Counted from the stretch's first letter, positions 25,717 through 35,600 are shown. The stretch is 64,000 nt of DNA from Aldehydirespirator sp965200005 (GCA_965200005.1 OZ241331.1:930001-994000), one strand, 5' to 3'. The notes: generated from the letters alone by a model not told the origin. Numbers and translations: made by a program.

Positions 25717-26995
25717 CGCGGGCGCTGGGGCCGTAGGTCAGATGCATTAGGTCGCCGTCTTTGAAGCGTGACGGGCGGAGCTGGGTTACGTCGATTGCCG
25801 GTGCGGTGCCTACCTGATCAACGCCGAGGATGTGTGCCGCAACGATTTCGCCTAGCGCCGGTGAGAGCTTCAATCCGTGCCCTGACAGGCCCACGGCGAG
25901 GTACAAGCCTGAGACTTCGGTGTTGTCTTCTGTGTCACTAGCCCAGCCGAGTATCGGGTGATAGTCGGGTGTGATGTCATAGGCACCGCTGGTCACCCAG
26001 ACGGTGTCGCCGACTTGTATTGATGGCAGCCGCTCACCTATTGCTGCCTCGATTCTTGCGCCGTGGGCTTGATGGTCAGACTGTGACCCGTCTGCTAGCG
26101 GATCATCGGTCAAAGGCATCTCTGGTGGATACGCCACGGCAAGCACATGACGACCCATATCAGGACGGATCACAAGGTTTGAGTTGCCGTCAGTGATGCA
26201 GGTGTGCAGCGCCCGAGCACCCGGACGTTGCTCCAGCATGGCCATGTCAAGCCTGCGACGCTCAAGGGGCACCTGCACGTCTAGCGGCTCAAGCAGGTCT
26301 GTCGCCCAGGCGCCTGTAGCAGCCACGACTACCGGCGCTGCGATGGTGCCTAGTTCGGTGGCAACGCCTACCACCGAGCCGTCGGTGACCAGGATCTCCT
26401 CGACTGCTAGTGGTGTCAGCACCTTGGCCCCTGCAGCCGATGCAGCGGTCAACCAGCTCAAGACCAACTTTGTGACGTCGATATACCCACCGTCGGGTTC
26501 GTAAGCACCCCCAGCGAGGCCGCCGGCTTCTACCAGGGGTTCGACATCGGTGATCTCGCTGCCTTTCACAAAGCGTGTGTCAACGCCAAGACTGCGACCT
26601 AATTCGATGTTGTAACGCAGTCCGTCGATTTGGTTCGCGGTTACTAGCAACATGTAACCGAATCGCGCATAACCGGGGTCACCGAAGCCAACCTCAGATT
26701 GCCAGTTGCGTATGCAGTGAAAGCCTCGCTGAGCGATCTGCACCATCAACGCATTCGAGTAGTGCTGGCGAATCTGGCCAAATGTTCGGCCTGAAATACC
26801 ACCCACCGGAGGCCGTGCGTCCACGACAGCCACTCTCAGGTTCGAGTTACGTGCCAACTGGAACCCGATGCTCGCACCAGTTACACCGGCGCCGATAACG
26901 ACAACATCAACCTCGCTGGGAAGTGACGAAGCTTCCAGTTGGAACCCGCCTCGAGACCCCGTGTTTTGGGTCCGAAAGTGTGTGTCAGAATGCAT
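25712..26995 (-). CDS. FAD-dependent amine oxidoreductase (DAO family, sarcosine-oxidase-beta-like)
   Basis: This 427-residue flavoprotein has the FAD fold VVVIGAGVTGASIGFQLAR, the flavin-site block GISGRTFGQIRQHYSN and the C-terminal FAD motif GLYLAVGLSGHGLKLSPALGE. It is a close functional type to, but only moderately like, the flavoprotein at 19050. It likely oxidises an N-methyl or primary amino acid such as sarcosine or glycine. It is encoded directly after malate synthase G on the same strand, so a glyoxylate-forming reaction is an attractive inference. ATG 26995 is chosen; GTG and TTG codons lie 12 and 15 bases upstream. Confidence 0.82.
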   Translation of the reverse strand: MHSDTHFRTQNTGSRGGFQLEASSLPSEVDVVVIGAGVTGASIGFQLARNSNLRVAVVDARPPVGGISGRTFGQIRQHYSNALMVQIAQRGFHCIRNWQSEVGFGDPGYARFGYMLLVTANQIDGLRYNIELGRSLGVDTRFVKGSEITDVEPLVEAGGLAGGAYEPDGGYIDVTKLVLSWLTAASAAGAKVLTPLAVEEILVTDGSVVGVATELGTIAAPVVVAATGAWATDLLEPLDVQVPLERRRLDMAMLEQRPGARALHTCITDGNSNLVIRPDMGRHVLAVAYPPEMPLTDDPLADGSQSDHQAHGARIEAAIGERLPSIQVGDTVWVTSGAYDITPDYHPILGWASDTEDNTEVSGLYLAVGLSGHGLKLSPALGEIVAAHILGVDQVGTAPAIDVTQLRPSRFKDGDLMHLTYGPSARA

Positions 26996-27020
26996 AGTCG
27001 GCTGCACCAATCAAAGTTAG

Positions 27021-29261
27021 CTAGGCCAGCGAGTGTGACTTTGCTGCAAGGCGGTATTGACGCAAGACGCGTTCGGTGTAGCCGTTCGGTTCGTCATGAG
27101 CAGAAAAGACGAGTTCTCTCGCTGCCCTGAACGGGATGCTCAACTCATAGCTGGGAGCCATCGGTTCATAGTGGGAGTCTCCGCTGTTTTGCTGGTCGAC
27201 AAGATTTGCCATCCTCCGCAGTGTCTCGTCGACTTGTTGCTCCGTGATAAGACCGTGACGCAGCCAGTTAGCAATGTGTTGACTTGAGATTCGCAGCGTC
27301 GCTAAGTCTTCCATGAGCCCGATTCCAGAGATGTCGAGCACGGTTGAGCAGCCAATCCCCTGACCGACCCAACGAACGACATATCCCAGAATGCCTTGCA
27401 CGTTGTTATCCAACTCGCGTTGTATCTCGGTATCGCTGAGTTCACGGTCGGACGGCAACACGGCAGGATCAGTTAGGTCTTCAAGCGATGGCATTTCACG
27501 GCCCGAAAGGTCTTGTTGTCGTTGCGCTACATCGACAGCGAAGTAGTGCATGGCATGCAACGTGGCAGCAGTAGGCGATGGCACCCAGGCAGTGTTTGCG
27601 CCCGCAAAGGGATGCTGGATCTTTACCTGGCACATAGCTGCCATCTCGCTGGGCATCGTCCACATGCCCTTGCCGATCTGGGCTCGCCCCGCCAGCCCGC
27701 ACGCCAATCCAGCGTCGACGTTGTAGTTCTCATATGCCTCGATCCATCGAGCGGCTTTGATCTCAGCTTTGGGGATCATCGGCCCGGCTTCCATGTTTGT
27801 GTGGATGTCATCGCCGGTGCGATCCAAGAAACCTGTGTTGATGAACACCACTCGCTTGGCGGCATGTGCAATGCAATTGATGAGATTGAGTGAGGTGCGA
27901 CGCTCTTCATCCATGATCCCCATCTTTAGCGTGTTTCGAGTTAGCCCGAGAGCATCTTCAACCCGCTCGAAGAGTTCACATGCCAGGGCGACTTCTTCGG
28001 GTCCGTGCATCTTTGGCTTGACTATGTAGATCGAGCGATCAGCCGAGTTACGTGCTGCTTGTCCGTCAATTCGGCAGTTGCCGCCGAGGTCGTGCAGTGC
28101 GCAGGCAGCGGTGACCATGGCATCAAGCATCGTCTCGTAGATGTCTGTGACGTCTGTGGCACCGATGCCATCGACTGTCTCTTCCGTATCTGTGTCGCCT
28201 GATCCAATGACTCTCACGGCGTCAGTTAGCAGGTGTGGACCAACGTTTCTGACCAACATCAGGCTGCGTCCTGGCAACGTGATCTGGGAGCCATCTGGAC
28301 TTGTAAACTCGCGTTCACTGTTGAGCGAGCGATTCACTCTCCGGCCATTGTCACGCACGAAACTGGTGGCAAGATCGCCACGCATCAGCCCAAGCCAGTT
28401 GCGATAGACGGTGACTTTGTCGCTGGCATCCACAGCTGAAACCGAGTCCTCACAGTCCATGATCGTTGTTACTGCAGACTCAAGTCGGATATCGGAGACT
28501 CCTGCGTGATCACGTTGCCCGACCGGGTGGTTGTGATCGATATAAATCTCACAGTGCAGCCCGTTCTTGCGCAACAAGATCGAGGTGGGTGCGCTTGGCT
28601 CGCCTCGATAACCGGCAAGTCGGCGATGAAGCAGCAACGCTGTCGTGCCGTCGCCACAGTGAGCCTTCAACTCACCGTTGTGAATCAGATACTGAGTAAC
28701 CCAGGAATGCGAGGCAGCATCGAGCGGGAAATGCTTGTCTAGGAAGTCACGCCCGGCCGCAACCACCCTGTCGCCCCTAACCGGGTTGTAGCCCTGACCA
28801 CGAGCGCATCCGTTGGACTCGCCGAGTACATCGGTGCCATATAGGGCGTCATAGAGGCTGCCCCAGCGAGCATTAGCGGCGTTTAGTGCGTAACGAGCGT
28901 TATCTAGCGGCACGACAAGTTGCGGCCCTGCGACTAGCGCTATCTCGGGATCGACCGAACTTGTGGTGATAGCCACATCTTCGGGGGGTTCACTCAGATA
29001 TCCGATCTCGGTAAGGAACTGCAAATGCGCGCCGGCATCGTGTTCTTTGCCATGTGACCGCCGTGTACGGAACCAGTCATCAATGGACTCTTGCAACTCG
29101 TCGCGATGGGTCATCAGCGCTGCGTTGCGCGGGCCGAGTTCTCTGACGATGGCCTCAAAGGCGTGCCAGAAGGTCCCGGCGTCAATGTCGGTGCCCAGCA
29201 GGGCATCACCAGCGATGAAGTCGTGTAATTCTGGAGCTACGTCCAGACCGCCTATTTTCAT
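27021..29261 (-). CDS. glcB: Malate synthase G
   Basis: This protein of 746 residues condenses glyoxylate with acetyl-CoA to malate. Its size and the blocks FLTEIGYL, ALNAANARWGSLYDALYGTD, TTIMDCEDSVSAVDA, YRNWLGLMRGDL and GIMDEERRTSLNLINCIAHA match the single-chain G isoform rather than the shorter A form. The last of these blocks carries substrate- and metal-site residues. The expected end-of-barrel block GKGMWTMPSEMAAMCQVKIQHP is also present. ATG 29261 is preferred to an in-frame TTG 36 bases upstream. Isocitrate lyase is not nearby, so glyoxylate probably comes from amine or purine catabolism. Confidence 0.92.
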   Translation of the reverse strand: MKIGGLDVAPELHDFIAGDALLGTDIDAGTFWHAFEAIVRELGPRNAALMTHRDELQESIDDWFRTRRSHGKEHDAGAHLQFLTEIGYLSEPPEDVAITTSSVDPEIALVAGPQLVVPLDNARYALNAANARWGSLYDALYGTDVLGESNGCARGQGYNPVRGDRVVAAGRDFLDKHFPLDAASHSWVTQYLIHNGELKAHCGDGTTALLLHRRLAGYRGEPSAPTSILLRKNGLHCEIYIDHNHPVGQRDHAGVSDIRLESAVTTIMDCEDSVSAVDASDKVTVYRNWLGLMRGDLATSFVRDNGRRVNRSLNSEREFTSPDGSQITLPGRSLMLVRNVGPHLLTDAVRVIGSGDTDTEETVDGIGATDVTDIYETMLDAMVTAACALHDLGGNCRIDGQAARNSADRSIYIVKPKMHGPEEVALACELFERVEDALGLTRNTLKMGIMDEERRTSLNLINCIAHAAKRVVFINTGFLDRTGDDIHTNMEAGPMIPKAEIKAARWIEAYENYNVDAGLACGLAGRAQIGKGMWTMPSEMAAMCQVKIQHPFAGANTAWVPSPTAATLHAMHYFAVDVAQRQQDLSGREMPSLEDLTDPAVLPSDRELSDTEIQRELDNNVQGILGYVVRWVGQGIGCSTVLDISGIGLMEDLATLRISSQHIANWLRHGLITEQQVDETLRRMANLVDQQNSGDSHYEPMAPSYELSIPFRAARELVFSAHDEPNGYTERVLRQYRLAAKSHSLA

Positions 29262-29375
29262 GCCGTGTAGCCAATCACGCCTAGCTTCACTGTCCAACTT
29301 GGGATTGCCAAACGACTGCTTTGTACCGATTGACTCGGGAGACTAATATCAGCTTGACTCAAACGGAGCTTGCGG

Positions 29376-31037
29376 ATGTTAGATGTCTTCTTCCAGATCG
29401 GCCTGCTTGTTGTGGTCGCAAAGTTGCTTGAAGGCGTGCTCGGACGGTTCGGTCTCAGCTCTATTGTCGCCTATGCGCTGACAGGTGTACTGCTAGGCCC
29501 GGTCGCAGGAATTGTTGAGCCAACGGGTGAGCTACGTGTGTTCCTTGACATTGGCATCTTTCTGCTGTTCTTCCTAGTGGGGATCGATGAGATTGACGTC
29601 GGTGGATTCGTGACCACTATTCGTGGTCGGTACTTTGCCGCAGCACTTGTCTCAGTCATCGTCTCGATTGGTGTCTCACTGCTGGTTACCGCTGACCTGT
29701 TGCCCTTCGACTTTGTGATAGGTCTCGAATTACGTGACGCACTGGCTCTCTCGGGAATCCTGGCACTCTCAAGCCTCGGTCTCTTGGCGAAAGTATTGGC
29801 TGACGGCGGGCATCTCAAAGAGCCAATTGGTTTGAGGATGTTCACGATCGTCATCATTGCAGAAGTGATTGCGTTGCTCGTCGTTGGTTTCACAATTGGT
29901 GAGTCACTCCCAGAGTTGACACCTACTGCTGTTGTGACACTTCTCCTTCAAATCACTGGCTTTGTGGTATTGGCTTGGATCCTGTCAACGAAGCTGCTGC
30001 CACCGATTATCTCATTCTTGCGTAGGATTCTCAACGTACCGGAGTTGTCATTTGGATTGTTGATCGGGTGCCTTTTTCTGGTTGTGTATGCAGCTGAGGA
30101 GTACGGTTTGCATGGCACGATGGGAGCGCTGTTGTTCGGTACTGCGCTATCAGGCTTGCCACGCCAGATCCGCGCTGACATTATGCCTGGTCTCAGAAGC
30201 GTCTCAGAAGGCCTGTTTATCCCGCTGTTCTTTGCATCTGCTGGACTGCACTTTGACTTGTCATTCTTGAATCTACCACTAACGACGATTATCGTCGTCG
30301 TCACGGTTCCTGCTGCCGGCAAGTTTCTCGCTGCAGTGCTCGGAACTCATCTCTTGGGAATTGAAACGCCTATGGCCATGGCCACAGGGTTGATGGCAAA
30401 GGGCGTTGCTGAGATTGCATTGTTGGTAATTCTATTTGATCATCACGTGCTAGACCGTGATATCTTCTCGCTGCTATTGCTACTGATGTTGGGATACATC
30501 CTGTTGATGCCTACGGCAATTGGTCTAGTCGTCCGCCGTGTAACTGAACGGGGTTCAACTGAGGTACCGGCGTCAGTTCCGCCATCGTTCGCTCGATATG
30601 CTCTTGAGGGTTTAACGGTGCGAAACGTAGCTGACACTACGCGTAGCTATCCCATGTCAACGACGTCACTTCAGAGTCTTGTCGAGAACTGGACTGTCCT
30701 CAATCAGCACGACTATGTCATTGTCGACGAAGGGAAGTTGGCAGGGATGGTGTCAACAACGCGTATGCGATTCGTATCAAAGAAACTGTGGGACTCAACC
30801 ACCGCCAGTGAGATAATGCGTCAGAATCCTCCATGTACTAATCCGGATGAACAGCTCGACGCAGCAGTCGCACGAATGACGCAACACTCGATGAGCGTTA
30901 TCGGTGTCATTGATCCTGACTCGGATGAGTTTCTAGGAACAGTTTCGAGTCAAGACATTCTTGATCTACTCACCCTGATGGATGAGATTAATGATGAACT
31001 GCGCAGCAGTGGTCAAGGCACAGACCCAGATCAGTAA
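29376..31037 (+). CDS. CPA2-family cation/proton antiporter with C-terminal CBS pair
   Basis: This 553-residue protein begins with about 12-13 hydrophobic segments of the monovalent cation:proton antiporter-2 family (KefB/Na+/H+ exchanger fold). The conserved core includes GIFLLFFLVGIDEIDV, ALSGILALSSLGLLAKVL and AKGVAEIALLVIL. The last 150 residues are cytoplasmic and resemble a CBS-domain pair (EIMRQNPPCTNPDEQLDAAVARM, then MSVIGVIDPDSDEFLGTVSSQDIL), which could sense nucleotides. GGAG at 29365-29368 sets the ATG at 29376. It diverges from malate synthase across 114 bases. It may serve pH or Na+/K+ balance in a marine cell. Confidence 0.88.
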   Translation: MLDVFFQIGLLVVVAKLLEGVLGRFGLSSIVAYALTGVLLGPVAGIVEPTGELRVFLDIGIFLLFFLVGIDEIDVGGFVTTIRGRYFAAALVSVIVSIGVSLLVTADLLPFDFVIGLELRDALALSGILALSSLGLLAKVLADGGHLKEPIGLRMFTIVIIAEVIALLVVGFTIGESLPELTPTAVVTLLLQITGFVVLAWILSTKLLPPIISFLRRILNVPELSFGLLIGCLFLVVYAAEEYGLHGTMGALLFGTALSGLPRQIRADIMPGLRSVSEGLFIPLFFASAGLHFDLSFLNLPLTTIIVVVTVPAAGKFLAAVLGTHLLGIETPMAMATGLMAKGVAEIALLVILFDHHVLDRDIFSLLLLLMLGYILLMPTAIGLVVRRVTERGSTEVPASVPPSFARYALEGLTVRNVADTTRSYPMSTTSLQSLVENWTVLNQHDYVIVDEGKLAGMVSTTRMRFVSKKLWDSTTASEIMRQNPPCTNPDEQLDAAVARMTQHSMSVIGVIDPDSDEFLGTVSSQDILDLLTLMDEINDELRSSGQGTDPDQ

Positions 31038-31183
31038 GTCATCCCCCGACCGTCTTTGAAGCCTCCGATGGTCCCGACCGTGTCCAGGTCGTAACGGCCA
31101 CTGCACTGAGGGCATCATTGAGCCCTAGCAATCCGAGTTGCGTCGCGGCGTGTGGTAGCAGGCTTATGCCGACACCGATCGGT

Positions 31184-32524
31184 CTAGGCGGAGTCTGCGA
31201 GGAATGACTCCAATGAGTCATCGAGAGCATCTACCCAGTCGGTGTGATGCACTGGTGCGACGGTACCCGTTAACGGTGACGTGTGACCGTGATCACGGTA
31301 GCCGATTATCGAGTACTTCTTGTGTTTCTTCCAGTCCTTGAACATCTTGTTGACTAGAGGTGTGTTGAAGTCTGGATAGTCGGTCTGATCAACAAGATCT
31401 TGCGTGTAGTCGCCCTGAAAATCGATGCAGGCGTAGTCATCTGGGAGAGCATCTTCTGCGGCTTGCTGCTCTTGAATCCATTGCGCCTGTTCTTCAGCAC
31501 CTGGCAATGAGATGCGACCCATGATGACATCTCGTGCGTACCAGGCCTGCGCATCAAACATATTGAATGTGTACCACTGATCCTGCATCCCGAGGTACAT
31601 GATGCGGTTCTCAGGTTGGAACACCACACCACGGTAAAGCATTGATGTAGCGAGACGGTTAGCGGTAACAAGCCTTAGCTCGTCATCCATGAATGGGAAG
31701 TGATGTAGGTATCCGGTACAGGAAACGATCGCATCAACTTCAGCGCTAGAACCATCGGCGAAGTGAACCCTTCGCCCGTCTACATGAGTGAGGATTGGCT
31801 TCTCAGAAATCCCTTCCGGCCAGTCAAAGCCCATCGGCCCGCTTCGAGAACTACACAGAACGGACTTTGCGCCGTATTTCCAGAGCTGTGAAGCGACGTC
31901 TTCTGCTGAATAACTTGAACCGATTACGACTACGTCACGGTCACGGAATTGGACTGCGTCACGGAAGTCGTGAGCATGGATCAACGTGCCGCCGAACCGG
32001 TCGTATCCCGGGTAGTAGGGCATGTTAGGGATAGAGAAGTGCCCGGTCGAGACAATTACAAAGTCAAAGTCATCGCTGGTGCTTGAGTCGTTCGCCAAGT
32101 CATGTGCTGTCACGGTGAAACCATTACCGTCAGCGCTGCGAGATATCCGCCTCACAGGGTGCCCAAATCGGATCTGGTCACGGAATCCGCTTTTTTCGGC
32201 GCGGCCGATTATGTAGTCGTAGAGCACCTCACGTGGTGGGAATGATGCGATCGGCTTACCGAAGTGCTCCTCAAAACCGTAGTCGGCGAACTCCAGACAC
32301 TCCTTGGGTCCATTCGACCACAAGTAGCGGTACATGCTTGCGTGACATGGCTCACCGCTCTCATCAAGTCCCGTACGCCAGCTGTAGTTCCACAGCCCGC
32401 CCCAGTCCGATTGCTTCTCGTAGCACACAACTTCGGGCGTTGATTCAGCGTTGCTGTCGCTCGCAAAAGCGTGCAACTGTGATAGCCCGCAAGGCCCGGC
32501 TCCGATGACGGCCACTCGTGTCAT
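31184..32524 (-). CDS. tmm: Trimethylamine monooxygenase
   Basis: This 446-residue flavin-containing monooxygenase oxidises trimethylamine to TMAO with NADPH and oxygen. GAGPCG near residue 8 binds FAD, GSSYSAED binds NADPH, and FGGTLIHAHDFRDA is the FMO fingerprint region. The stretches SMYRYLWSNGPKECLEF (here with a leading A-C-H), EEHFGKPIASFPPREVLYDYI and YACIDFQGDY are characteristic of bacterial Tmm and not of other FMOs. ATG 32524 has GGGAG 8 bases upstream. It follows tdm on the same strand with a 125-base gap, so the two consecutive steps of TMA breakdown are linked. Confidence 0.92.
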   Translation of the reverse strand: MTRVAVIGAGPCGLSQLHAFASDSNAESTPEVVCYEKQSDWGGLWNYSWRTGLDESGEPCHASMYRYLWSNGPKECLEFADYGFEEHFGKPIASFPPREVLYDYIIGRAEKSGFRDQIRFGHPVRRISRSADGNGFTVTAHDLANDSSTSDDFDFVIVSTGHFSIPNMPYYPGYDRFGGTLIHAHDFRDAVQFRDRDVVVIGSSYSAEDVASQLWKYGAKSVLCSSRSGPMGFDWPEGISEKPILTHVDGRRVHFADGSSAEVDAIVSCTGYLHHFPFMDDELRLVTANRLATSMLYRGVVFQPENRIMYLGMQDQWYTFNMFDAQAWYARDVIMGRISLPGAEEQAQWIQEQQAAEDALPDDYACIDFQGDYTQDLVDQTDYPDFNTPLVNKMFKDWKKHKKYSIIGYRDHGHTSPLTGTVAPVHHTDWVDALDDSLESFLADSA

Positions 32525-32649
32525 AGCCGAATCTCCCATGTCAGTAGGTGAATGTGTAGCGAGAGTGAACGCTAGCCGCGCCCACCAATGTGTTGCCAAG
32601 ACCCCAAACCGTACTGAGGAGTCTCGGGTTGATGAGACCCACGCGGGCG

Positions 32650-35013
32650 CTAGATGTCACGCACGCGTGTCTTGTCGGGGTCATAGAACGGGAAACGCAC
32701 GACCTCTGCTGCGATGCGCTTTTGTAGGCCATCTAGCTTGCCGACCTCAACTTGGTTGCCGATCGCGCTGTGCTCAATCGCCATGCGGCACAGCGCGATG
32801 TTCTTGCGAAGGATCGGCGAGATTGTCGCGCTCGTGATAACGCCAACCTGGTTGCGACCCGCATACACAGCGTCGCCATGAGCCGCCGGTTCACCTCCTG
32901 AGACTGCAAGACCAACCAGCCGGCGTTGAGGATTGTCGCGCCTTGAAATCAACGCGTCCCGGCCAACAAAGTCGTCCTCTTTGGTCTTGAGTGCCACCGT
33001 GAAACCGATGCCCGCCTCATAGGGATCGGTCTGATCGCAGAACTCGTGATCCGCAAAGATGAGCCCGGCCTCTATTCGCAGCATGTCAAGCGCCTCTAGA
33101 CCCATCGGCACTAAACCCTGATCACCACCCGCGTCAAAGATGGCGTCCCAAACGGCACAAGCATCAGAGGGGTGACAGAACACTTCATACCCCAACTCAC
33201 CCGTGTAACCCGTGCGAGAGACCACAATCGGAACTCCGTCATAGTCCCTGATGCGTGCAATAGCGAAACGGAACCACTTGAGGTCACCGATGCGAGGCTG
33301 ATCCGGACGAGTCCAGATGATGCGTTCGAGAATCTTGCGACTGTTGGGTCCTTGAACCTGAAGATTGTGAAGCTGCTCACTGGACCGTCTAACCCAGGCA
33401 CGCAAGCCCAACTCTGAGGCCTGTTCTCGTAGTGATATGCCGCTGCGGTCACTGCCGCCGATCCAGCGGAAGTTCTCACGTCCTAGACGAAACACTGTGC
33501 CGTCATCGATCATCCCGCCGGTGGAGTGACACATTGCGGTGTAGGAGACTTGGCCGTCACTGAGACGTCGCACATTGCGAGTTACACACGCCTGTAGGAG
33601 CGCTTCGGCATCGGGCCCGGTTACTTCGTACTTGCGAAGCGGGGACAGATCAATCGCTACCGCGGCCTTGCGGCACGCCCAGTACTCCGCTATAGGCCCG
33701 TAATCTGTATAGGAGTCTGCGAGCCAGTAGCCGTTGTATTCGCTGAATCTCTCGGTGAGTGCTGAGGTGCGAGGGTGAAAGCCTGTCTCTTTGGTCAGGT
33801 CGGCCTCGGAGTCTGCAGTCATGCGAAACACTGTCGCTTTCTTGAACGTGTTCTTAGCCCGATACACCCTCACAGCGATGTCCGTCGGGTTCCACCCATT
33901 TGCTGCGTCGATGTCATCTGGGCATGAAGTTGTGACACACACCAGGTCTTCAAGGGCCCTTAAGAGCACGTAATCGCCAGGCCGAGACCAGGGTTCATCT
34001 AGGTAGATCTGGTTGCACTCACTCACCCGGGTGTTGTAAAAGAAGTTGATGGCTTCCCAGCCGCTGCGTGGAGCCACGCCGTAAGCGTCGACGACATCAT
34101 TGATGTTGTCTGTGCAGTTGAGGTGACCGGGGTAGCCAGCGTCGTCGTAATAGCGGGAACTGCAGGCAGTGTTGAATGTGTCGTGACGTCCAACGGTGTC
34201 TTGAATCACCTCGACGAGAGGTTGCATGCGAGCGTTGAAGAACCTCGAGTAGAGACCTGGAGTTGGGCAACTCGATCCAACGAGAGTGCGTGTAATCGTT
34301 GCATCTAGGCACAGTTCACGACTTGCTTCTAGGTCAGCGGCACCGAAACACTGGAAGTCCGAGCACTGCCGGCCTTCGACATCAATGATCTGAAAGAACT
34401 CGCCACTGCGTACTTCATAGGCGCTTGCTGTGCTACGGGCAACGATGAATTCCTGTGACGGGTCGGCTAGAGGCACCGGTAACAGAGGTTCGCTCTCAGT
34501 GGCACCAGATACTGAATTGCGATGTATGTAGGCGATTAGATCAGTGGGTGGATTGCTGTCGTGCGCTGCCATTGGCGCACCCGGTGCAGCAACAATGCAG
34601 ACAAGATCACAATGTGCCAGCGCTCGAGCACTAGTACCGGGCGGTGTGTCTTCGGCAAAGAGTCGTGTCGGTGTGGCCGACGCGATAGCGCTGAGTGTCA
34701 CGTTGTTGCGTTCAAGACCTGCTCTAACACGCCTAGCATCACTTAGGCCGCGGGAAAGCACAGTAGCGGCAGCGGCTCTATCGCCGTTGCATGAAACGGA
34801 AGCCGATGCCCACGTGACGCGGATTAACTCAAGCATTCCCGGGCGGGACACCCCTTGAGCATCAAAGGCAATCAACTCACAGACTTGACAGCCCTCGGGA
34901 TCAACTACCTCAATCTCGTCACCAGCACTCAGTGCAAGAACAGTGGCACCACCACCGATAATCCGGTAGCGCTCAACACCCGTAGGGAGACTCAATACTC
35001 CTGGCGTTATCAC
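32650..35013 (-). CDS. tdm: Trimethylamine N-oxide demethylase (aldolase)
   Basis: This 787-residue protein matches Tdm in length and domains; Tdm splits TMAO into dimethylamine and formaldehyde. The first 400 residues contain two DUF1989-like modules (GGGATVLALSAGDEIEVVD and STASAYEVRSGEFFQIIDVEGRQ). The second carries GRHDTFNTACSSRYYDD and PGHLNCTDNIND, with His and Cys residues suited to metal binding. From about residue 425 a GcvT/aminomethyltransferase domain follows (YEVTGPDAEALLQACVTRNV, GPNSRKILE, GYTGELGYEVFC), which can take up the C1 unit on tetrahydrofolate. It is adjacent to tmm and downstream of Amt. Confident by architecture and context. Confidence 0.9.
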   Translation of the reverse strand: MITPGVLSLPTGVERYRIIGGGATVLALSAGDEIEVVDPEGCQVCELIAFDAQGVSRPGMLELIRVTWASASVSCNGDRAAAATVLSRGLSDARRVRAGLERNNVTLSAIASATPTRLFAEDTPPGTSARALAHCDLVCIVAAPGAPMAAHDSNPPTDLIAYIHRNSVSGATESEPLLPVPLADPSQEFIVARSTASAYEVRSGEFFQIIDVEGRQCSDFQCFGAADLEASRELCLDATITRTLVGSSCPTPGLYSRFFNARMQPLVEVIQDTVGRHDTFNTACSSRYYDDAGYPGHLNCTDNINDVVDAYGVAPRSGWEAINFFYNTRVSECNQIYLDEPWSRPGDYVLLRALEDLVCVTTSCPDDIDAANGWNPTDIAVRVYRAKNTFKKATVFRMTADSEADLTKETGFHPRTSALTERFSEYNGYWLADSYTDYGPIAEYWACRKAAVAIDLSPLRKYEVTGPDAEALLQACVTRNVRRLSDGQVSYTAMCHSTGGMIDDGTVFRLGRENFRWIGGSDRSGISLREQASELGLRAWVRRSSEQLHNLQVQGPNSRKILERIIWTRPDQPRIGDLKWFRFAIARIRDYDGVPIVVSRTGYTGELGYEVFCHPSDACAVWDAIFDAGGDQGLVPMGLEALDMLRIEAGLIFADHEFCDQTDPYEAGIGFTVALKTKEDDFVGRDALISRRDNPQRRLVGLAVSGGEPAAHGDAVYAGRNQVGVITSATISPILRKNIALCRMAIEHSAIGNQVEVGKLDGLQKRIAAEVVRFPFYDPDKTRVRDI

Positions 35014-35030
35014 CGTGACTTCGGTCCCGG

Positions 35031-35456
35031 CTATTGACGACGCCTGCCAAGTGGACCAGACAGACCTCTTGAACCCGAACGGGAAGAAGCCGAATCGGCA
35101 TCTCGCCTTGAAACACCCGCAAACATGTCAACAATTAACAAGGCCGCGCCTGTCACGGAAGCCAATGTCGCGATCCACAGACCAACTGCTGCATCGCCAG
35201 TTTCGGCACCGATGAGATTTATCAGCGTGCGTCCCGAGATTGCCGCAACAAAACCTGCACCGATCCACGCAGTTCGCCAACCAACCTGTATCAAGGCGAT
35301 CGTTATCAGGCATACAACGACCACCATGGGCCCTTCATCGGTTTGCAAGCCTCTCACAGACTCAGCAGCGTCAACGATGGTTCCCGCTTGCCAAGGCAAG
35401 AACACCGCGATACCCACGATCAGCACGCACGCCTGGGCTAAACGCTTAAGGATCAT
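35031..35456 (-). CDS. Small membrane protein upstream of tdm
   Basis: This 141-residue protein has about four hydrophobic segments, including ACVLIVGIAVFLPW at the N-terminus, MVVVVCLITIALIQVGW, AWIGAGFVAAISG and LWIATLASVTGAALLIVDMF. A short basic, Ser/Arg-rich cytoplasmic tail ends it. I recognise no family. It sits 17 bases upstream of tdm on the same strand and after the tiny membrane proteins of the amt region, so it may be part of a membrane complex tied to amine uptake; this is inference only. Confidence 0.65.
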   Translation of the reverse strand: MILKRLAQACVLIVGIAVFLPWQAGTIVDAAESVRGLQTDEGPMVVVVCLITIALIQVGWRTAWIGAGFVAAISGRTLINLIGAETGDAAVGLWIATLASVTGAALLIVDMFAGVSRRDADSASSRSGSRGLSGPLGRRRQ

Positions 35457-35557
35457 CGCAATGTCACCGTCGCCAACCCCTAGCTTGACGCCTTTATCAT
35501 GTCCGTCGTTGTCATGTCAGTCGTGAGTTGACTGTGTTGACAACGACACAGACCAGA

Positions 35558-35600
35558 ACTGACCTCACCGCCTCAAGCGATATGCGACGGCGAGGTCAGT
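35558..35600. terminator. Hairpin between small membrane protein genes
   Basis: ACTGACCTCACCG (35558-35570) and CGGCGAGGTCAGT (35588-35600) form a 13-bp stem with one mismatch and a 17-base loop. It lies after the stop of the 47-residue protein and about 100 bases before the 141-residue protein gene on the minus strand. There is no clear T-run in that direction, so it may be a partial terminator or processing site separating the amt group from the tdm group. Confidence 0.5.

Noticed and set aside
32525..32649. GGGTCTC/GAGACTC hairpin between tdm and tmm as a terminator
   Set aside because: The stem is only 5-6 pairs with a mismatch and no T-run; the genes can still be read as one transcript.
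35508..35544. GTTGTCA...TGACAAC inverted repeat considered as an operator for the tdm group
   Set aside because: Arms of 7 bases with a 23-base gap are common by chance, and no promoter elements of convincing quality surround it.
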